In this document: piece by piece, positions 21,850 to 32,848 of the stretch
Layout of the letters: each line of letters opens with the position of its first letter
How positions within the stretch are numbered: position 1 is the first letter of the stretch
Assembly (NCBI GenBank): GCA_900169235.1
Contig: FWCC01000204.1
Coordinates: 124,001-188,000, forward strand
Length of the DNA: 64,000 nt
Origin: Zarea fungicola
Lineage: Eukaryota; Ascomycota; Sordariomycetes; Hypocreales; Cordycipitaceae
Reading direction: 5' to 3'
Notes under the pieces: generated by a model
Database searches by the model: none
Told to the model about the DNA's origin: nothing
What the model saw: the letters and a program-made list of their open reading frames with translations, nothing else
Made by a program: the position numbers and the translations under genes

Positions 21850-22782
21850 ATGGCCTCCGAAGTCCCCGCTACCAACGGCAATGGCTCCTCCGCCGCCGCC
21901 TCCTTCGCCGTCAAGGCTGGCCTCGCCCAGATGCTCAAGGGCGGCGTCATCATGGACGTGACCAACGCTGAGCAGGCCCGCATCGCCGAGGAGGCAGGTG
22001 CCTGCGCCGTCATGGCCCTCGAGCGCGTCCCCGCCGACATCCGCAAGGACGGCGGCGTCGCCCGCATGTCCGACCCGGCCGTCATCAAGGAGATCCAGGC
22101 CGCCGTCACCATCCCCGTCATGGCCAAGGCCCGCATCGGCCACTTTGTCGAGTGCCAGATCCTCGAGGCCCTCGGCGTCGACTACATTGACGAGTCCGAG
22201 GTCCTCACGCCCGCCGACGATGAGTCCCACGTCGAAAAGGCCCCCTTCAAGGCCCCCTTTGTCTGCGGCTGCCGCAACCTCGGCGAGGCCCTGCGCCGCA
22301 TCGCCGAGGGCGCCGCCATGATCCGCACCAAGGGCGAGGCCGGCACCGGCGACGTCGTCGAGGCCGTCCGCCACATGAAGACGGTCAACCGCCAGATCGC
22401 CGAGGCCAAGGCCGCCCTCGCCGAGGGTGGCCCCATCCGCATCCGCGAGATGGCCCGCAAGCTCGAGGTCGACGCTGAGCTCCTCCGCCAGACCGCCGAG
22501 CTGGGACGCCTCCCCGTCGTCAACTTTGCCGCCGGCGGCGTGGCCACCCCCGCCGACGCCGCCCTCATGATGCAGCTCGGCTGCGACGGCGTCTTTGTCG
22601 GCTCCGGCATCTTCAAGTCGGGCGACCCTGCGAAGCGCGCCAAGGCCATTGTCCGCGCCACCACCCACTACAAGGACGCCGCCGTCCTCGCCGAGTGCAG
22701 CACCGGTCTGGGTGAGGCCATGGTTGGCATCAACTGCGACACCATGAAGCCCGAGGAGAAGCTTTCCGTTCGCGGCTGGTAA
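21850..22782 (+). CDS. SNZ1: Pyridoxal 5'-phosphate synthase synthase subunit (PdxS/Snz/pyroA)
   Basis: An intronless 310-codon gene, the normal length of the family. It builds PLP from ribose 5-phosphate, glyceraldehyde 3-phosphate and ammonia supplied by PdxT, as a 12-mer of (beta/alpha)8 barrels in the cytosol. The core [20 protein letters not shown] is present with Asp36, the Schiff-base Lys93 in VMAKARIGH, and the second catalytic Lys161 in [10 protein letters not shown]. The phosphate-binding end [19 protein letters not shown] is intact. Codon use is extremely C-biased at third positions, the strongest of the window together with the IDH1 gene, which indicates high expression. The 5' leader is CT-rich. 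Confidence 0.97.
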   Translation: MASEVPATNGNGSSAAASFAVKAGLAQMLKGGVIMDVTNAEQARIAEEAGACAVMALERVPADIRKDGGVARMSDPAVIKEIQAAVTIPVMAKARIGHFVECQILEALGVDYIDESEVLTPADDESHVEKAPFKAPFVCGCRNLGEALRRIAEGAAMIRTKGEAGTGDVVEAVRHMKTVNRQIAEAKAALAEGGPIRIREMARKLEVDAELLRQTAELGRLPVVNFAAGGVATPADAALMMQLGCDGVFVGSGIFKSGDPAKRAKAIVRATTHYKDAAVLAECSTGLGEAMVGINCDTMKPEEKLSVRGW

Positions 22783-22865
22783 ACATGCACCTAGCAGTTA
22801 TGACAAGTCTAAAAAATCTAAAAAGGACTGTTGAAAAAACCAACGATAATATTCAAAAGATTGAA

Positions 22866-22906
22866 ATCATGGAGAAAAATCATGGAGAAAAATCATGGAG
22901 AAAAAA
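22866..22906 (+). repeat. 13-bp tandem repeat, three copies
   Basis: ATCATGGAGAAAA repeated three times in the 3' flank of the PdxS gene. Confidence 0.8.
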
Positions 22907-24178
22907 CCATCACTAGTTTGGCGTTTTGGGCCGTCTTTGCGTTGCCTGGGTTTAGTACGCAATTATGAATAGATATTTGACGTGTATTCTGACATTTATC
23001 ATTTATGACCTGTACATGCTGAGTGATTTTACTACAAATAAACAGTGAGTAGTTGCTACTAGTCATCTGCAGCCTCGTTGTGGCGTTGGCCGTGTCTCAT
23101 GGCAAAGTGGCATTAGATCCAGCCCGCAAAATAGATCGATCATTGGCCGGCTCCTGCCGAAATCATGTTTCCAGATTAGTGTTTATGCTGAGATCCAGCT
23201 CGGACGATCGTTGTCACTCCAGGTTCCATCTTGTCAAGCTCAACCTTGGTCATCCCCTGCCATATTCACAAGTTCAGCACGTCAAGCCCATTCGGCTCTT
23301 GTCGAATAGTATTCCTGGCCAAGATATTATCGCAATTGGTAAGTTGACAGCTAGTGACAGTCGCCATGACAATCACACTACAGTGCAGGGGCTGAGAATG
23401 ATACATCCCGGCGACAAAGCCCCGTTTGATATCAGACACGCCTCCACCACGAGTAGTCTGTAGCCAACCCAGCAACTAGGTTTTGAACTATGGCCACTGA
23501 TGCAGTGAACTCAGACACGAATCGGTTTGCTAGGGTCTAACACTGCACCGTTAAACCTCCAAAACATAATGATTTGATTTCAGGCGAAAATAGCCTCTCC
23601 AAATTCAGCGTGAGAGCAGAGGGCGGCAGGCGGGTGGTGATTTGCCGGCAAGATGTGCAACTTCGCAAGTGGACTCTACTTTAATATAAGCAGCAGTATT
23701 CCCAGTCATGCACATGGAAATTCCTACCAGAGCAGTGTATCAGGGCGAAACGGGCGTCCAGTCTTGTCTGTGAAAATGGATGACCATCACCGACTAACAC
23801 CGCAGAATGGGACAGGACTAACATGACGGTGAAGCGGGGTTGGACGCCTATCCAAAGGGTTGAACGACACGTGAAGAGGTCAAAACAGTTATAAATACGT
23901 TAAAAATGATGAATTAAAAATGACGAATTAAGAATAAATGACAAAAACACAGCAAAAAGGTGCTTTAAAGCACCAGCCACGTCTGGTCACAATACCGCTA
24001 GCAAAAGGCGGCTGCGACAGCCTGTAGAGTCATCGGCGTCAAGGCCATCTGTTTCCCATTTCCATGCTGTGTTTCTGTAAATGTATCCCTTTGCTTTCCT
24101 TGTTACTGTTTCACGGGTATATAATTTCGGCTATGAGCCATTTTAGTCTTTGCGTTCGGTCGAGGGGAGAACTGTTGG

Positions 24179-24199
24179 GTGGTTGGTTGGTTGGTTGGT
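24179..24199 (+). repeat. (GGTT)n microsatellite
   Basis: Five tandem GGTT units. Confidence 0.8.
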
Positions 24200-24308
24200 G
24201 GCGCACGTGCGTCTAACAGCGTCTCATTGTTAGCACTTTGAATGTTGAATAAAGACTCGCAACACACACATACCTGTGTACTATGTATGTATTTTTCCGT
24301 GAGGAAAT

Positions 24309-24434
24309 TTATTTCTTTGGACTCGATTCAGTCGAGCTTGAGCTGGATGTAGAAGAAGACCCTTCCGCAGCAGGTATGTTGTCAGGCGTGTACACAGTAC
24401 CCGCCTGCATGGTCATGAGTGAAGTGATGAGCAT
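24309..24434 (-). CDS. Possible 41-aa small protein or last exon
   Basis: A minus-strand frame from ATG at 24434 to TAA at 24309 has a hydrophobic start (MLITSLMTMQAGTVYTPDNI), then a Ser-rich tail ending ESSPKK. It looks more protein-like than its surroundings. The frame is also open upstream of the ATG for a few codons (A-C-Y-I-K), behind a possible acceptor TTGGCTTCCAG, so it may be the last exon of a small membrane protein whose earlier exons I could not place. No family is recognised. Confidence 0.25.
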   Translation of the reverse strand: MLITSLMTMQAGTVYTPDNIPAAEGSSSTSSSSSTESSPKK

Positions 24435-25950
24435 CTTGATATAACAAGCTGGAAGCCAAAAGATATGTAGAGGAATTGTGTAATTGGAGAGTAGAATAGG
24501 GAGTGTATTATCAAAAGCTTCTCATTTTCTCACAGGATGTCGTCGCCGTTATATACAAAAACTGGTGGCACCAGCTTTCTTGTGTTGGTAGCTCTCATCT
24601 CTGTACGTGTCTTGTTGGTAGCTCTTTCAATGACATGCACACACACACACATCCACACTCTGCCTAATTTGATCAAGCTAATAACAAGAGAATGAGAAAG
24701 AAAAAAAAAAGGACCGCACGAGGCCAGACAGTCACCGATACGGTTACCCGCCGCCAACGCTAGTCTAGACCTAGATTAACGGACATGTACGGGATGTGAA
24801 ATTGGGCAACTGGTTGCTGCTTTTGTCGTGAGCGGCTTGCAGTCTGTCATGAATGTGGCCCCGATGGAGGTGGGCACGAACGCTTTTCTGGCCGGGGTGT
24901 TGGTGGCTCAAGGCTAGGCAAGCTAGGCAACCCTGCGGGCCGAAATGGATTGAACCCTTTGTCTTTTTTATTGATTCCACATGTGGAGAAAGTTTGGGGT
25001 CCTTGGGAACGGCCAACCGTTTTTGAACTGGACGTTTAATTTTTCTTTTGGTAGGTTGGTAGGTTGGTAGGGTTGGCGACTAACAAGAAGTTGTCGTTGC
25101 TTCGACTGACAACCCGGGCGGCGGCTGCGCCATGGTGTCTTACGTATTGTGAAAGGGCTTCTCTCGTATTGTCAAGTAGCTGTTATACCCAAGAACCCAG
25201 AAAGCTGCAGCAACAAGGCTAATATTAGATTTTGCTGTCGTCTCCAACACGGAAGCTCTCCAGTCATGTCCCGCCTTTCTGCCTCTTCTTCACCTCTTGT
25301 CACGCCTTGACGGACAGGTTCGCAAGGCTGCCAACCTCCACCTGACCATTTGAAGCAGGGTTGGGAACAGGCAACACAGCCACACCGGCCGAACGATGGG
25401 TTCCATCACCCGCAGCCGCGGCGATTGTGTCACTTTCTTCTCCGCGGTCACAAGCGCAATATGGAGCCAACCTGGTTCTTTGATTACTTGCAAATGATGC
25501 TTCTCCTTCCGAATCCCGTTAGTCTCACCGCAGAGCCTTGTTTTCGGTCAGGGCTTACGACTAACAAGCGTCCGTATCAAGGTGTAAGTTGAAGCAATAA
25601 CTATACGTTGGCTATTATACACCGTACATGACCGGCCGCACTCACGTAGTTGGTCGCCTTTTCGCCCAGGTATTTTATACAATTTACAATGTACAATTTA
25701 CAATGTACAATTTGACGTGCATGTATATACCAAGGCTTGGCAATGACGAGGAGCGTTGGCAGTAGTCATTGCCAGCCACTGCCCCGACAACCATCTACAC
25801 CTTTGGCAGCCATCTCCGACGCCCAGCATCATCGCATTGATTTCTTACGACGCCCGACATGATCGCATTGCCTTGTAATAAAAAACTCGTCAATATGTAA
25901 CCCATACCTTTGTTTATCCACATCATCAATCTTCTGCTAAGCCCCCAAAC
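24435..25950. other. Intergenic, no gene seen
   Basis: No supported gene. It contains a short (CA)n run near 24640-24655 and TACAATTTACAATG-type direct repeats at about 25679-25713. Confidence 0.4.
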
Positions 25951-26637
25951 TCACTCCATCTCCACCCACCGCTCAACCCCCTCGGGCCACCACATCATCG
26001 GCGGAAACTCCATCTCCTCCCCCTCGACCCGAACCACCTCCCACCCCATTGAAAGGTACGCCTTGCGCCCTTGCTCCGTCGCCTCCAGGTACGCCGGCAC
26101 GCCCAGCTCCTCGCACCGCTCCATGCCCCATCGCACGCACGCCGTCGCCGCCCCTCGCCTCCGCCACGCCGGATCGACCGCCATGTACGACAGGAACCCG
26201 TACCTTTGCCCGCCCACCAGCCTGTGCTTCATCGCAAACGCGGGCGCCATGATTTGCCTCGCCGACTCCCGCGCCGCCGCCGGCTCGACGTACTCTAGCC
26301 TATTCGTGTACGGCTCCACGACGGCTTCCTCGGGCGTGCGTTCGCGGTCGTACACGGCCCAGTACGCCGTGCCGATGATGGTTTCTGCGCCGCTCTCGGG
26401 GTCTGTGTGCACGCACTTCACGGCAAAGGGCACAGAGGGAAAGGACGCGGCGTGCTCGAGGACGGCAGTCCAGTGGGCGAGGGCGGTGCGAGCCCAGCTT
26501 GACGGGTCGTGGGGGGAGCCAAAGAGCAGAGGTCCAATGGACTCGTGGGCAAAGGACAAGGACAGGATCTCGGCGCAGCGGATCATGTCGGCCTCTTGGC
26601 TTGGTTCAACACGGAGGTTGGGGTTGGGGTTTGGCAT
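25951..26637 (-). CDS. GNAT-family N-acetyltransferase
   Basis: An intronless 228-codon gene. The GNAT fold is recognisable from SYMAVDPAWRRRGAATA (about 148-164): the beta4 strand followed by the R-x-x-G-x-A acetyl-CoA pyrophosphate loop, then helix alpha3 and YLEATEQGRKAYLSMGWEVV with the conserved Tyr-x-x-x-Gly-Phe/Trp element. The N-terminal half (EILSLSFAHESIGPLLFG) matches a fungal acetyltransferase subgroup of unknown substrate. There is no signal peptide or transmembrane segment, so it is probably cytosolic. The ATG at 26637 is the first in frame and a GT-rich leader lies just upstream. The gene stands alone, more than 1.4 kb from its nearest neighbour with a named function. Confidence 0.88.
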   Translation of the reverse strand: MPNPNPNLRVEPSQEADMIRCAEILSLSFAHESIGPLLFGSPHDPSSWARTALAHWTAVLEHAASFPSVPFAVKCVHTDPESGAETIIGTAYWAVYDRERTPEEAVVEPYTNRLEYVEPAAARESARQIMAPAFAMKHRLVGGQRYGFLSYMAVDPAWRRRGAATACVRWGMERCEELGVPAYLEATEQGRKAYLSMGWEVVRVEGEEMEFPPMMWWPEGVERWVEME

Positions 26638-28058
26638 GGTGACTGTTTTTGTCTAGAGATGTGTGTGTGAGAGTGTGTGTGTGTGAGAGAGTGTGTGTGT
26701 ATCTGAGCTGTGTCCTGTAGATTGAGGAAGAACATCAACCCTGCAAAGTAACCCTGAGAAAAATAATCAAGGCTGGATTGGTCGCCTAGAGCGGGGTAAT
26801 ACTTTATCAACAATATTAAAAAAGACAACAAGTTTCACCGACATAGTTCCATTGTCATACCAGGGCTTGCACGCATGGGTGTCGTGCAGGATCGCGCAAG
26901 TTCATTTCCATGTGGAGATGGCAGCCTTGCCGAATTGGACTCGCCGACAAGCCAGCCGCCCGTCGCTGCCAAGAGTTTTCCATGGATAATCACCGACATG
27001 TGTTATCCGCAAAGTTCCGTTGTTCCTACATTGCATCTCATCATCTCGAGGCCGGAAAGTGCTGTGACTCACCCGCTGCCATCCGTATGCAAAAGTACCA
27101 ATGGCCAGATCAGCGTTGCCAAGACGTCGGCTGTCGGGCTTGCCAACATGGATTGAGTCAGAGAATGGAAAAGTGGCTTTGCCATGAATAAAACATCATG
27201 GCCAATTCTCATGCCACCTGTTTGTTGCCAGTTTCATTCCACCATTCTCATGACCATTCTCATCCACCTGTTACCATTCAAGAGAAGCATGTCAAACACG
27301 GCAGGGAACAAACATAATGAATCAAACTCGATTCATGCAGCTTCTCTAAATAATAAAGAAAACTATTTAACAAAGGAAAAGAGTGAAAAAAAAAAGATGG
27401 GCTTTAGAGCAGCAGCAATCAATGTGAATAAAATGTGACTTTCATGGCAAATCCCTCCCTCCCGAAAAAAGTAACGGAAATCGCAACGCCAATTCGTGAT
27501 TCGCAAGACTCAAGAAAAAAATAATCGAGTGGCATCGTGTCGTGTCAACGCAAAAGCAAATGGCATGACCAAATAAATCGCCCCTGAAAAAACACACAAG
27601 ACACAAAGGAAGACTTGCCCGCGAAACACAAGTCTGTTTTCAGTCCAACGCCCCGAAAAAACAACAATTCCCTCCCCAAGGAAACAAAACAAAACTGTTT
27701 AGTTGTTTTGAAAAAAATGGTGAAAAGAGGGGGGGAAGCTGTCAAGGAAAGACAAACAAACGCACAACCTCAATATGAGCCGAATTTCCGTGCAAAGTCG
27801 AATTCCAGCGAGGCCTTGTCAAAAGTTGGCATCCCAAACGGGCAACACCTCGTCAAAAGACGACTGTCAACTTTTTCTCTTCGTCTTCAGCAACTTCGTG
27901 CTCTCTCTCTCTCTCCGTCTCTCTCCGTCTCTCAACCTCCAGCATCTTCCTTCTTGCCATCGAGTCCAAATAAATCACCGCCGCTTGCTTTTTAAAACGT
28001 CTGTTTACTAGCAATACAATACATGTGGTCAGCGCTGTTCTTCATGCAGCCGGCAGAA
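26638..28058. other. Intergenic, no gene seen
   Basis: Leader of the GNAT gene, then A-rich sequence and the 3' end region of the RRM gene. CT repeats at about 27900-27935 and a GT microsatellite at 26660-26700 are the only structure seen. Confidence 0.4.
26660..26700 (+). repeat. (GT)n/(GA) microsatellite
   Basis: Interrupted GT repeat with short GA inserts in the 5' leader of the acetyltransferase gene. Confidence 0.8.
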
Positions 28059-29725
28059 TTACTCTGTTCCATTTACCTGGGGGGGGCCAGCAGGTCCAGG
28101 TGGGCCGGCAGGACCGGCAGGACCCTGACCGGGAGCAGGTCCGCCAAAGTGTTGCGGTCCATAAGGACCGGGACCACCATGGCCAGGCATTCCCATGTAG
28201 TGAGGAGGGGGAGGGGCGGGACGGTAGGGGGTACCAACGCCGGAGTTGTTCTGCGAGCGGCCCCAGCTCAGGCGGACGCGCGAGTTACCAATGGGGTAGC
28301 CCTGCATCTGGTTGATGGCCATCTCGGCAGCGTGACGGTGGACAAACTGCACAAAACCGCAGCCCTTGCCAGGAGGAATCTTGACGTAGGTGATTTCTCC
28401 AAAGCCCTGGAAGAAGGAGCGCAGCTCGTCCTCGGTGACGTAGCCCGAGAGACCACCAACAAAGACGGTGGTGTTGTTGGGGTCGGTGAACTGGTTCATC
28501 TGCGTAGCCGGGTTGTAGCCGCCATAGGCGAAGCCCTGCATGTTGCCACCCCACATGGGCTGCTGGGGCATACCACCACCGCCCATCATGGGTGCACCGT
28601 TTCCACCGTGGTGGCCGTGGCCGAATCCGTGGTTGCCGCTTGCACTAGTTAAATTTGGTTGGTTGGCTGAGCTGCACATGGTTACGCTTTGCAAGACAAG
28701 GACAAGGACAGCTTACCGGTTCTTGGGAGTAGCAGTGGAGATGCGCATGGGTCGGTTACCGCAGTAGACACCCTGCATCTCGACAAGAGCGCGCTGCTGG
28801 TCGTTCTCGTCAGAGAAGCGGACGAAGCCGTAACCGCGGCTCTGGCCCGACATGGCATCCGTCATGATTTTAGCAGACTTGCAAGAGGGGAAGCGCGCCT
28901 GGAACAGAGAGACCAAGACATATTCGTTGACCTCGGGGCCGAGATCGCCAACAAAGATGCTGTACTCGGGACCGCGGTCGTCTCTTTTCGAAGTCATTAG
29001 TAAAGGTATAATTCAAATACCACGCAGAGAATACCACGCAGAGGAAGGAGACGAAGAAGATTGAAAAGGGGGCAAGGTGTATTTGGCAAACGGAGCATTA
29101 AAGGCTCCCCAGGCAGCCAGTCACAAAACAAGCACGCGGCCAAAAAGTGAGTGTGCGAGTGTGTTGGTGGCATGAGCATACAAAGTGGGGACCATGACTA
29201 CATGAACAATGCGCTCAAAGCAGTGTGTGAATGGGCATGGGAGAAGATCAATGGGCATATTGTACATACCTGCGGTCCACAAGGCCACCGCCAGACGCCC
29301 AGTTGAGCTTGAACTGGCGGGAGCTGTTGGGAACGGGGTTACCGTTGAGGCCCAACGCCTTGCCGGCAGCGTCAGCGCCCTGGAACTCCACGAAGCAGTA
29401 TCCGGCATTACTACGTCTTGTTAGCACTGGTAGATTTCGTTGGCATTGTTGGCGCGGAAGCATACCCAGAGTTCTTATCGCGGATAACCTTGACGTTGAC
29501 AGTCTCGCCAGCGGCAGAGAGGAAGACACCCTTGATGAAGTTCTCGTCCATCCAGGGCTCAAGCTCGCCCATCCACAGAGTGGTCTTGGACTGGTCCTGA
29601 GAGGAGCCAGTAGGAGGGGGGGCGGACATGTCGCCGGCAGGGGGAGTGCCGTTGGCGAAGGACATTTGGCCGTTGGCAGAGCCGCCGTTGGCAGAAGCAG
29701 CGCGGAAAGAGGGATCAAGTTCCAT
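28059..29725 (-). CDS. RNA-binding protein with three RRMs (Nam8/Csx1 type)
   Basis: Minus-strand exons 29725-29466, 29410-29270, 28983-28717 and 28644-28059 join in phase to 417 residues. Introns are 55, 286 and 72 nt; the second is long for this window. RRM1 (about 48-133) has TTLWMGELEPWMDE and GYCFVEFQ; RRM2 (about 142-222) has YSIFVGDLGPEVNEY and GYGFVRFSDE; RRM3 (about 280-352) has TTVFVGGLSGYVTEDEL and GCGFVQFVHR. A Gly/Met/Gln-rich linker precedes RRM3, and the C-terminus is a Pro/Gly tail. This order and linker are those of yeast Nam8/Ngr1 and fission yeast Csx1, which act in U1 snRNP-dependent splicing, mRNA stability and the oxidative stress response. Which role applies here cannot be told from sequence. 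Confidence 0.92.
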
Positions 29726-32700
29726 GGTGATCTGTCGTTGGTCAATACACGCACGAGGATAGCTGGTAGTGACAATGGGCTGTTGACTACACACTGATAA
29801 AGTAAAAATGTCGAAACAGTTTAAAATTGAAACGTGGGTGAGTGAGTGTTCTGCGATGCGGTCAGGTCAGCTGAACAATTACGTGCTCCGAGGTCGCAGA
29901 AGCCAAGGCTCACATGAAAGGTGCCGAAAATGCTGTATTAAATGCAGATTAATCGACAAGGAGGCTTGGCAAGAATTGTACACGGATCGAAAGGTCGTGA
30001 AATCTTTACGTCGAGAAACAAATCGTTAGGTGCGTAGCGGCAGAAAAGCTGGTATCCAGACGGAAACGTCGCGACAGTGGCAAGATGGTCGTACAGAGGA
30101 TACTGGTAAAGACACCGCGACGCCGAGTTGAAAAGAGAAAGCAAGAAATGCTCTTCAAGACACGGAACTAAGGGAGAGAATGACAGAAGCTGGTTCCGAC
30201 AAAATTCCCAAGGACAGATGTAAGTTCTACCGAAAATTCGCAACGAACGTGGTAAAACAGTTGGACGATGACGAAATGACGAGAACCTAGAAGAGGAGCA
30301 AGATTAGCAGCTGATTGAGGTGGTGGCTTCGTCTGTCCCTTTGTTTGCCTGTTCGTTTGCTAGTGGGAGCGCGCGGGTCTGTTGCCTGTCGCGGCTGGGC
30401 GCGGACCAAGGGGTGCCTGGTAAGGTGCCAATGGAAATGATGGAAGCGGAATCAGAGGCCGGGGGGTTTGTCTTCTTCATAAAATGGCGATGGAATGGCC
30501 GGAATTATTGATGTATTTTTCGCTGCCCTTGCTTGGCTCCAGGGGTTGGGTGAGGAGGGCCATCCGACGTGTCCGTGTCCTATGGGGATGGACGAAAACG
30601 GCGAGGTGCTTGCGACACGGATATTTTTGGGTCCAATGCGCCAGCAGGCGCACGCAAAGCATTCATGGCGACGAAAAAGACCAATTCGATGCACTATGGC
30701 CAGCTTGATACATTAAACAGTCGCCAATTCAATGCTCTAAAGCTTGGCCAAGCCGTGGGTGATGACGAGGACCGGCAGCTGCGGACAGGCGCAGAGGCGC
30801 AGCCACGTCATCTGTGGGTGGTAATCAATCGGGCGATCAGGCGGCCCCGACAGGTGGTCGAAAACGCGGATTTCATCAGATAAAAAATTGAATCGCAATT
30901 CGTCGAGTTCATTATCGAAGTTGTAGTCGAGTTTGTGATTTTTTTTCTTCCCTTGATCATTGGTGCGGCGATGACGCGGAGGGGCAGGTAGATTTTTCGA
31001 GGTGCGGCGCGCGCCAGGGAGCCACTCAAGCTCCCACCAGCAAACAGGACAGGCAGGACGAGGCGAAAAGGCAGGGCAAAGGGTTCCATCTATTGGAGGA
31101 TTGGAGAAGCGACTTACTTTTAAGCGCCCGCAAAACAACCGTAAATCTCTTGACAATATCCGAAACACGCACAAGGGAAAACTCGCAGTAACCTTGAGGG
31201 AGGGGAAGGGGAAAGAAAAGATGTGGGAGGGAAGTAGAGAAAAAGAGGGAAAGGTCGCGCGAGGCAGAGAGAGGTCAGCGACCTTTTTTTTTTTTTTTTT
31301 TCTTTCGGCTGCTTGTGTCTTCCCTGGCTTTGGGGTGCTTGGGTGCAGTGCGGCTACTTCTGGGCAAAAAGGGCGAGCGAAAATAGGTGGTTGTGCTGCT
31401 GGGTGTTAGAAAGGAGACTAGTGACTTTCAGTGTGTTGGGGCCCTCTTTGGCAGTGGTTGAGTGGGAACAGATTGATGAGAAAGGCCTAGTTGAGGCTTA
31501 TGCTGGGCTGGCAACTGGGTCACAGCTGGGCCGCAGCGCGGGGCGGACGGTGTACTCCGTCGGGGCTTGTGGTGCAGTGGAAGGCACTAGAAGACGCTGA
31601 AACGTGGCCGCTGGCAGCCATGACGCCTATAACCACTGGGCCACTGGGCCACTGTGCAGCCACTGTGCTGCGCTGCCTGTTTGCCGCTGTAGCCACCCAA
31701 TGCTGCGGCCAGCCAGCCTGACGGCGGTTGACGGGCTTGGAACGCGCTGTTTCTTACCTGTTTGCTGGCCCAACTCGTGTTATCCACCAGGATCGACCGG
31801 GGAGGGGTGTCTTGCTTCTGCCAGGTTCGGAGACGCAGGGAGGGATCGAAGATCGGCTACAAGTGAACTGCACGTACCAGTCAGTATTGCAACTCTGCCT
31901 GATTCTCAATGTTGTGCTGATTTGTGGTCGTTCGTATTAGAATAGCATATGCTGTCAAAGCCCCGACAGAACGCCAGGCCGGCACAGCTGAGACAGGGCA
32001 CAAACGTACGAGGCCGAGACAAGATGGATGATTTCGCTAAACTTGACGATGGCAATTTGAACAAGTCGAGCTTGAACTTGTTTTAAACCCGGGATGGATG
32101 GGATGCTGGCCAAGTACCGAGTGTATGCCCACACCACTGTAAACTGGGGGCAAGGCAGACAGGCAGTACCTTGGCAGTGGATCAGCTATGTATGCTGCTA
32201 CAGTGTCCGCCCTGCAGTGCGACAACAAATAGCTTGTATGCTGGCAGATGGAAGCAGCGCAACGCAATGCACGAGGTGGACTGGAGCAGAGCAAACAGAC
32301 AATGGAAAGCCAGCAAAAAGGCAAAATGTGATGAAATATCAAGAATAAATCAGGAATAAAACTGTTGAATCACTTATTTTCAAAGATGCAAAAGAGAAGA
32401 GGGAAGAGGTAGGGGCGGAGGCAAGGACACAAGCATAAGCGGGCAGGCAGCCAGCAACACAATTCAGAGGATTCTCCTGACACGGCCACGGGTAGCAAGG
32501 GAGGAAGCTTGTGTGCCGGCGCAGTCGTACAGATTGAGCAGTGATATATTGGAATTGAAACTGATTGGACGGATGTCCGGCCGGACAGGCATGTACCTTG
32601 TGCTTTCTTGGCTGTGCCTGAAGGGTGTGATACGAGCATGGCTGTGACTTGAGGATACCAAGGCAAAAGGTTATTATCAGTGATTCAATTGGTACCAGAG

Positions 32701-32758
32701 GCGATCTGTTGGTAGTATTACCGTTTCTAGGCAAGTCGGCAGCACATCCTGCTTGTAG
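29726..32758. other. Long gene-free stretch, left part
   Basis: Together with the part to 35793 this makes about 6 kb without a supported gene. Open frames are short and without motifs. It contains a T18 run (31284-31301). The first kilobase probably includes the promoter and leader of the RRM gene. Confidence 0.4.
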
Positions 32759-32763
32759 CCAGT

Positions 32764-32843
32764 CAAGCGGGTACCAAAAAACATGGCCACTTTTAAGACG
32801 CTCTACAGTGTAAGAAGCGGCCATGTTTTTTGGTACCCGCTTG
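32764..32843. mobile_element. 80-bp miniature inverted-repeat element with 5-bp target duplication
   Basis: The 25 nt at 32764-32788 (starting CAAGCGGGTACC) are a perfect reverse complement of 32819-32843 (ending GGTACCCGCTTG), separated by a 30-nt spacer. Immediately outside the arms, CCAGT occurs on both sides (32759-32763 and 32844-32848), as expected for a 5-bp target-site duplication. It cannot code for anything. It is best read as a very short MITE moved by a transposase encoded elsewhere, although a hairpin RNA or palindromic site cannot be excluded. Confidence 0.65.
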
Positions 32844-32848
32844 CCAGT

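Larger units (their letters stand above)
22783..24308. other. Intergenic, no gene seen
   Basis: AT-rich 3' region of the PdxS gene followed by sequence without protein-like frames. It contains a 13-nt direct repeat (ATCATGGAGAAAA, three copies at 22866-22906), a TATATAA at 24118-24124 and a (GGTT)n run at 24179-24199. Confidence 0.4.

Noticed and set aside
21847..22668. 273-codon antisense frame in the PdxS gene
   Set aside because: Shadow of extreme third-position C bias; the sense strand is an unmistakable PdxS.
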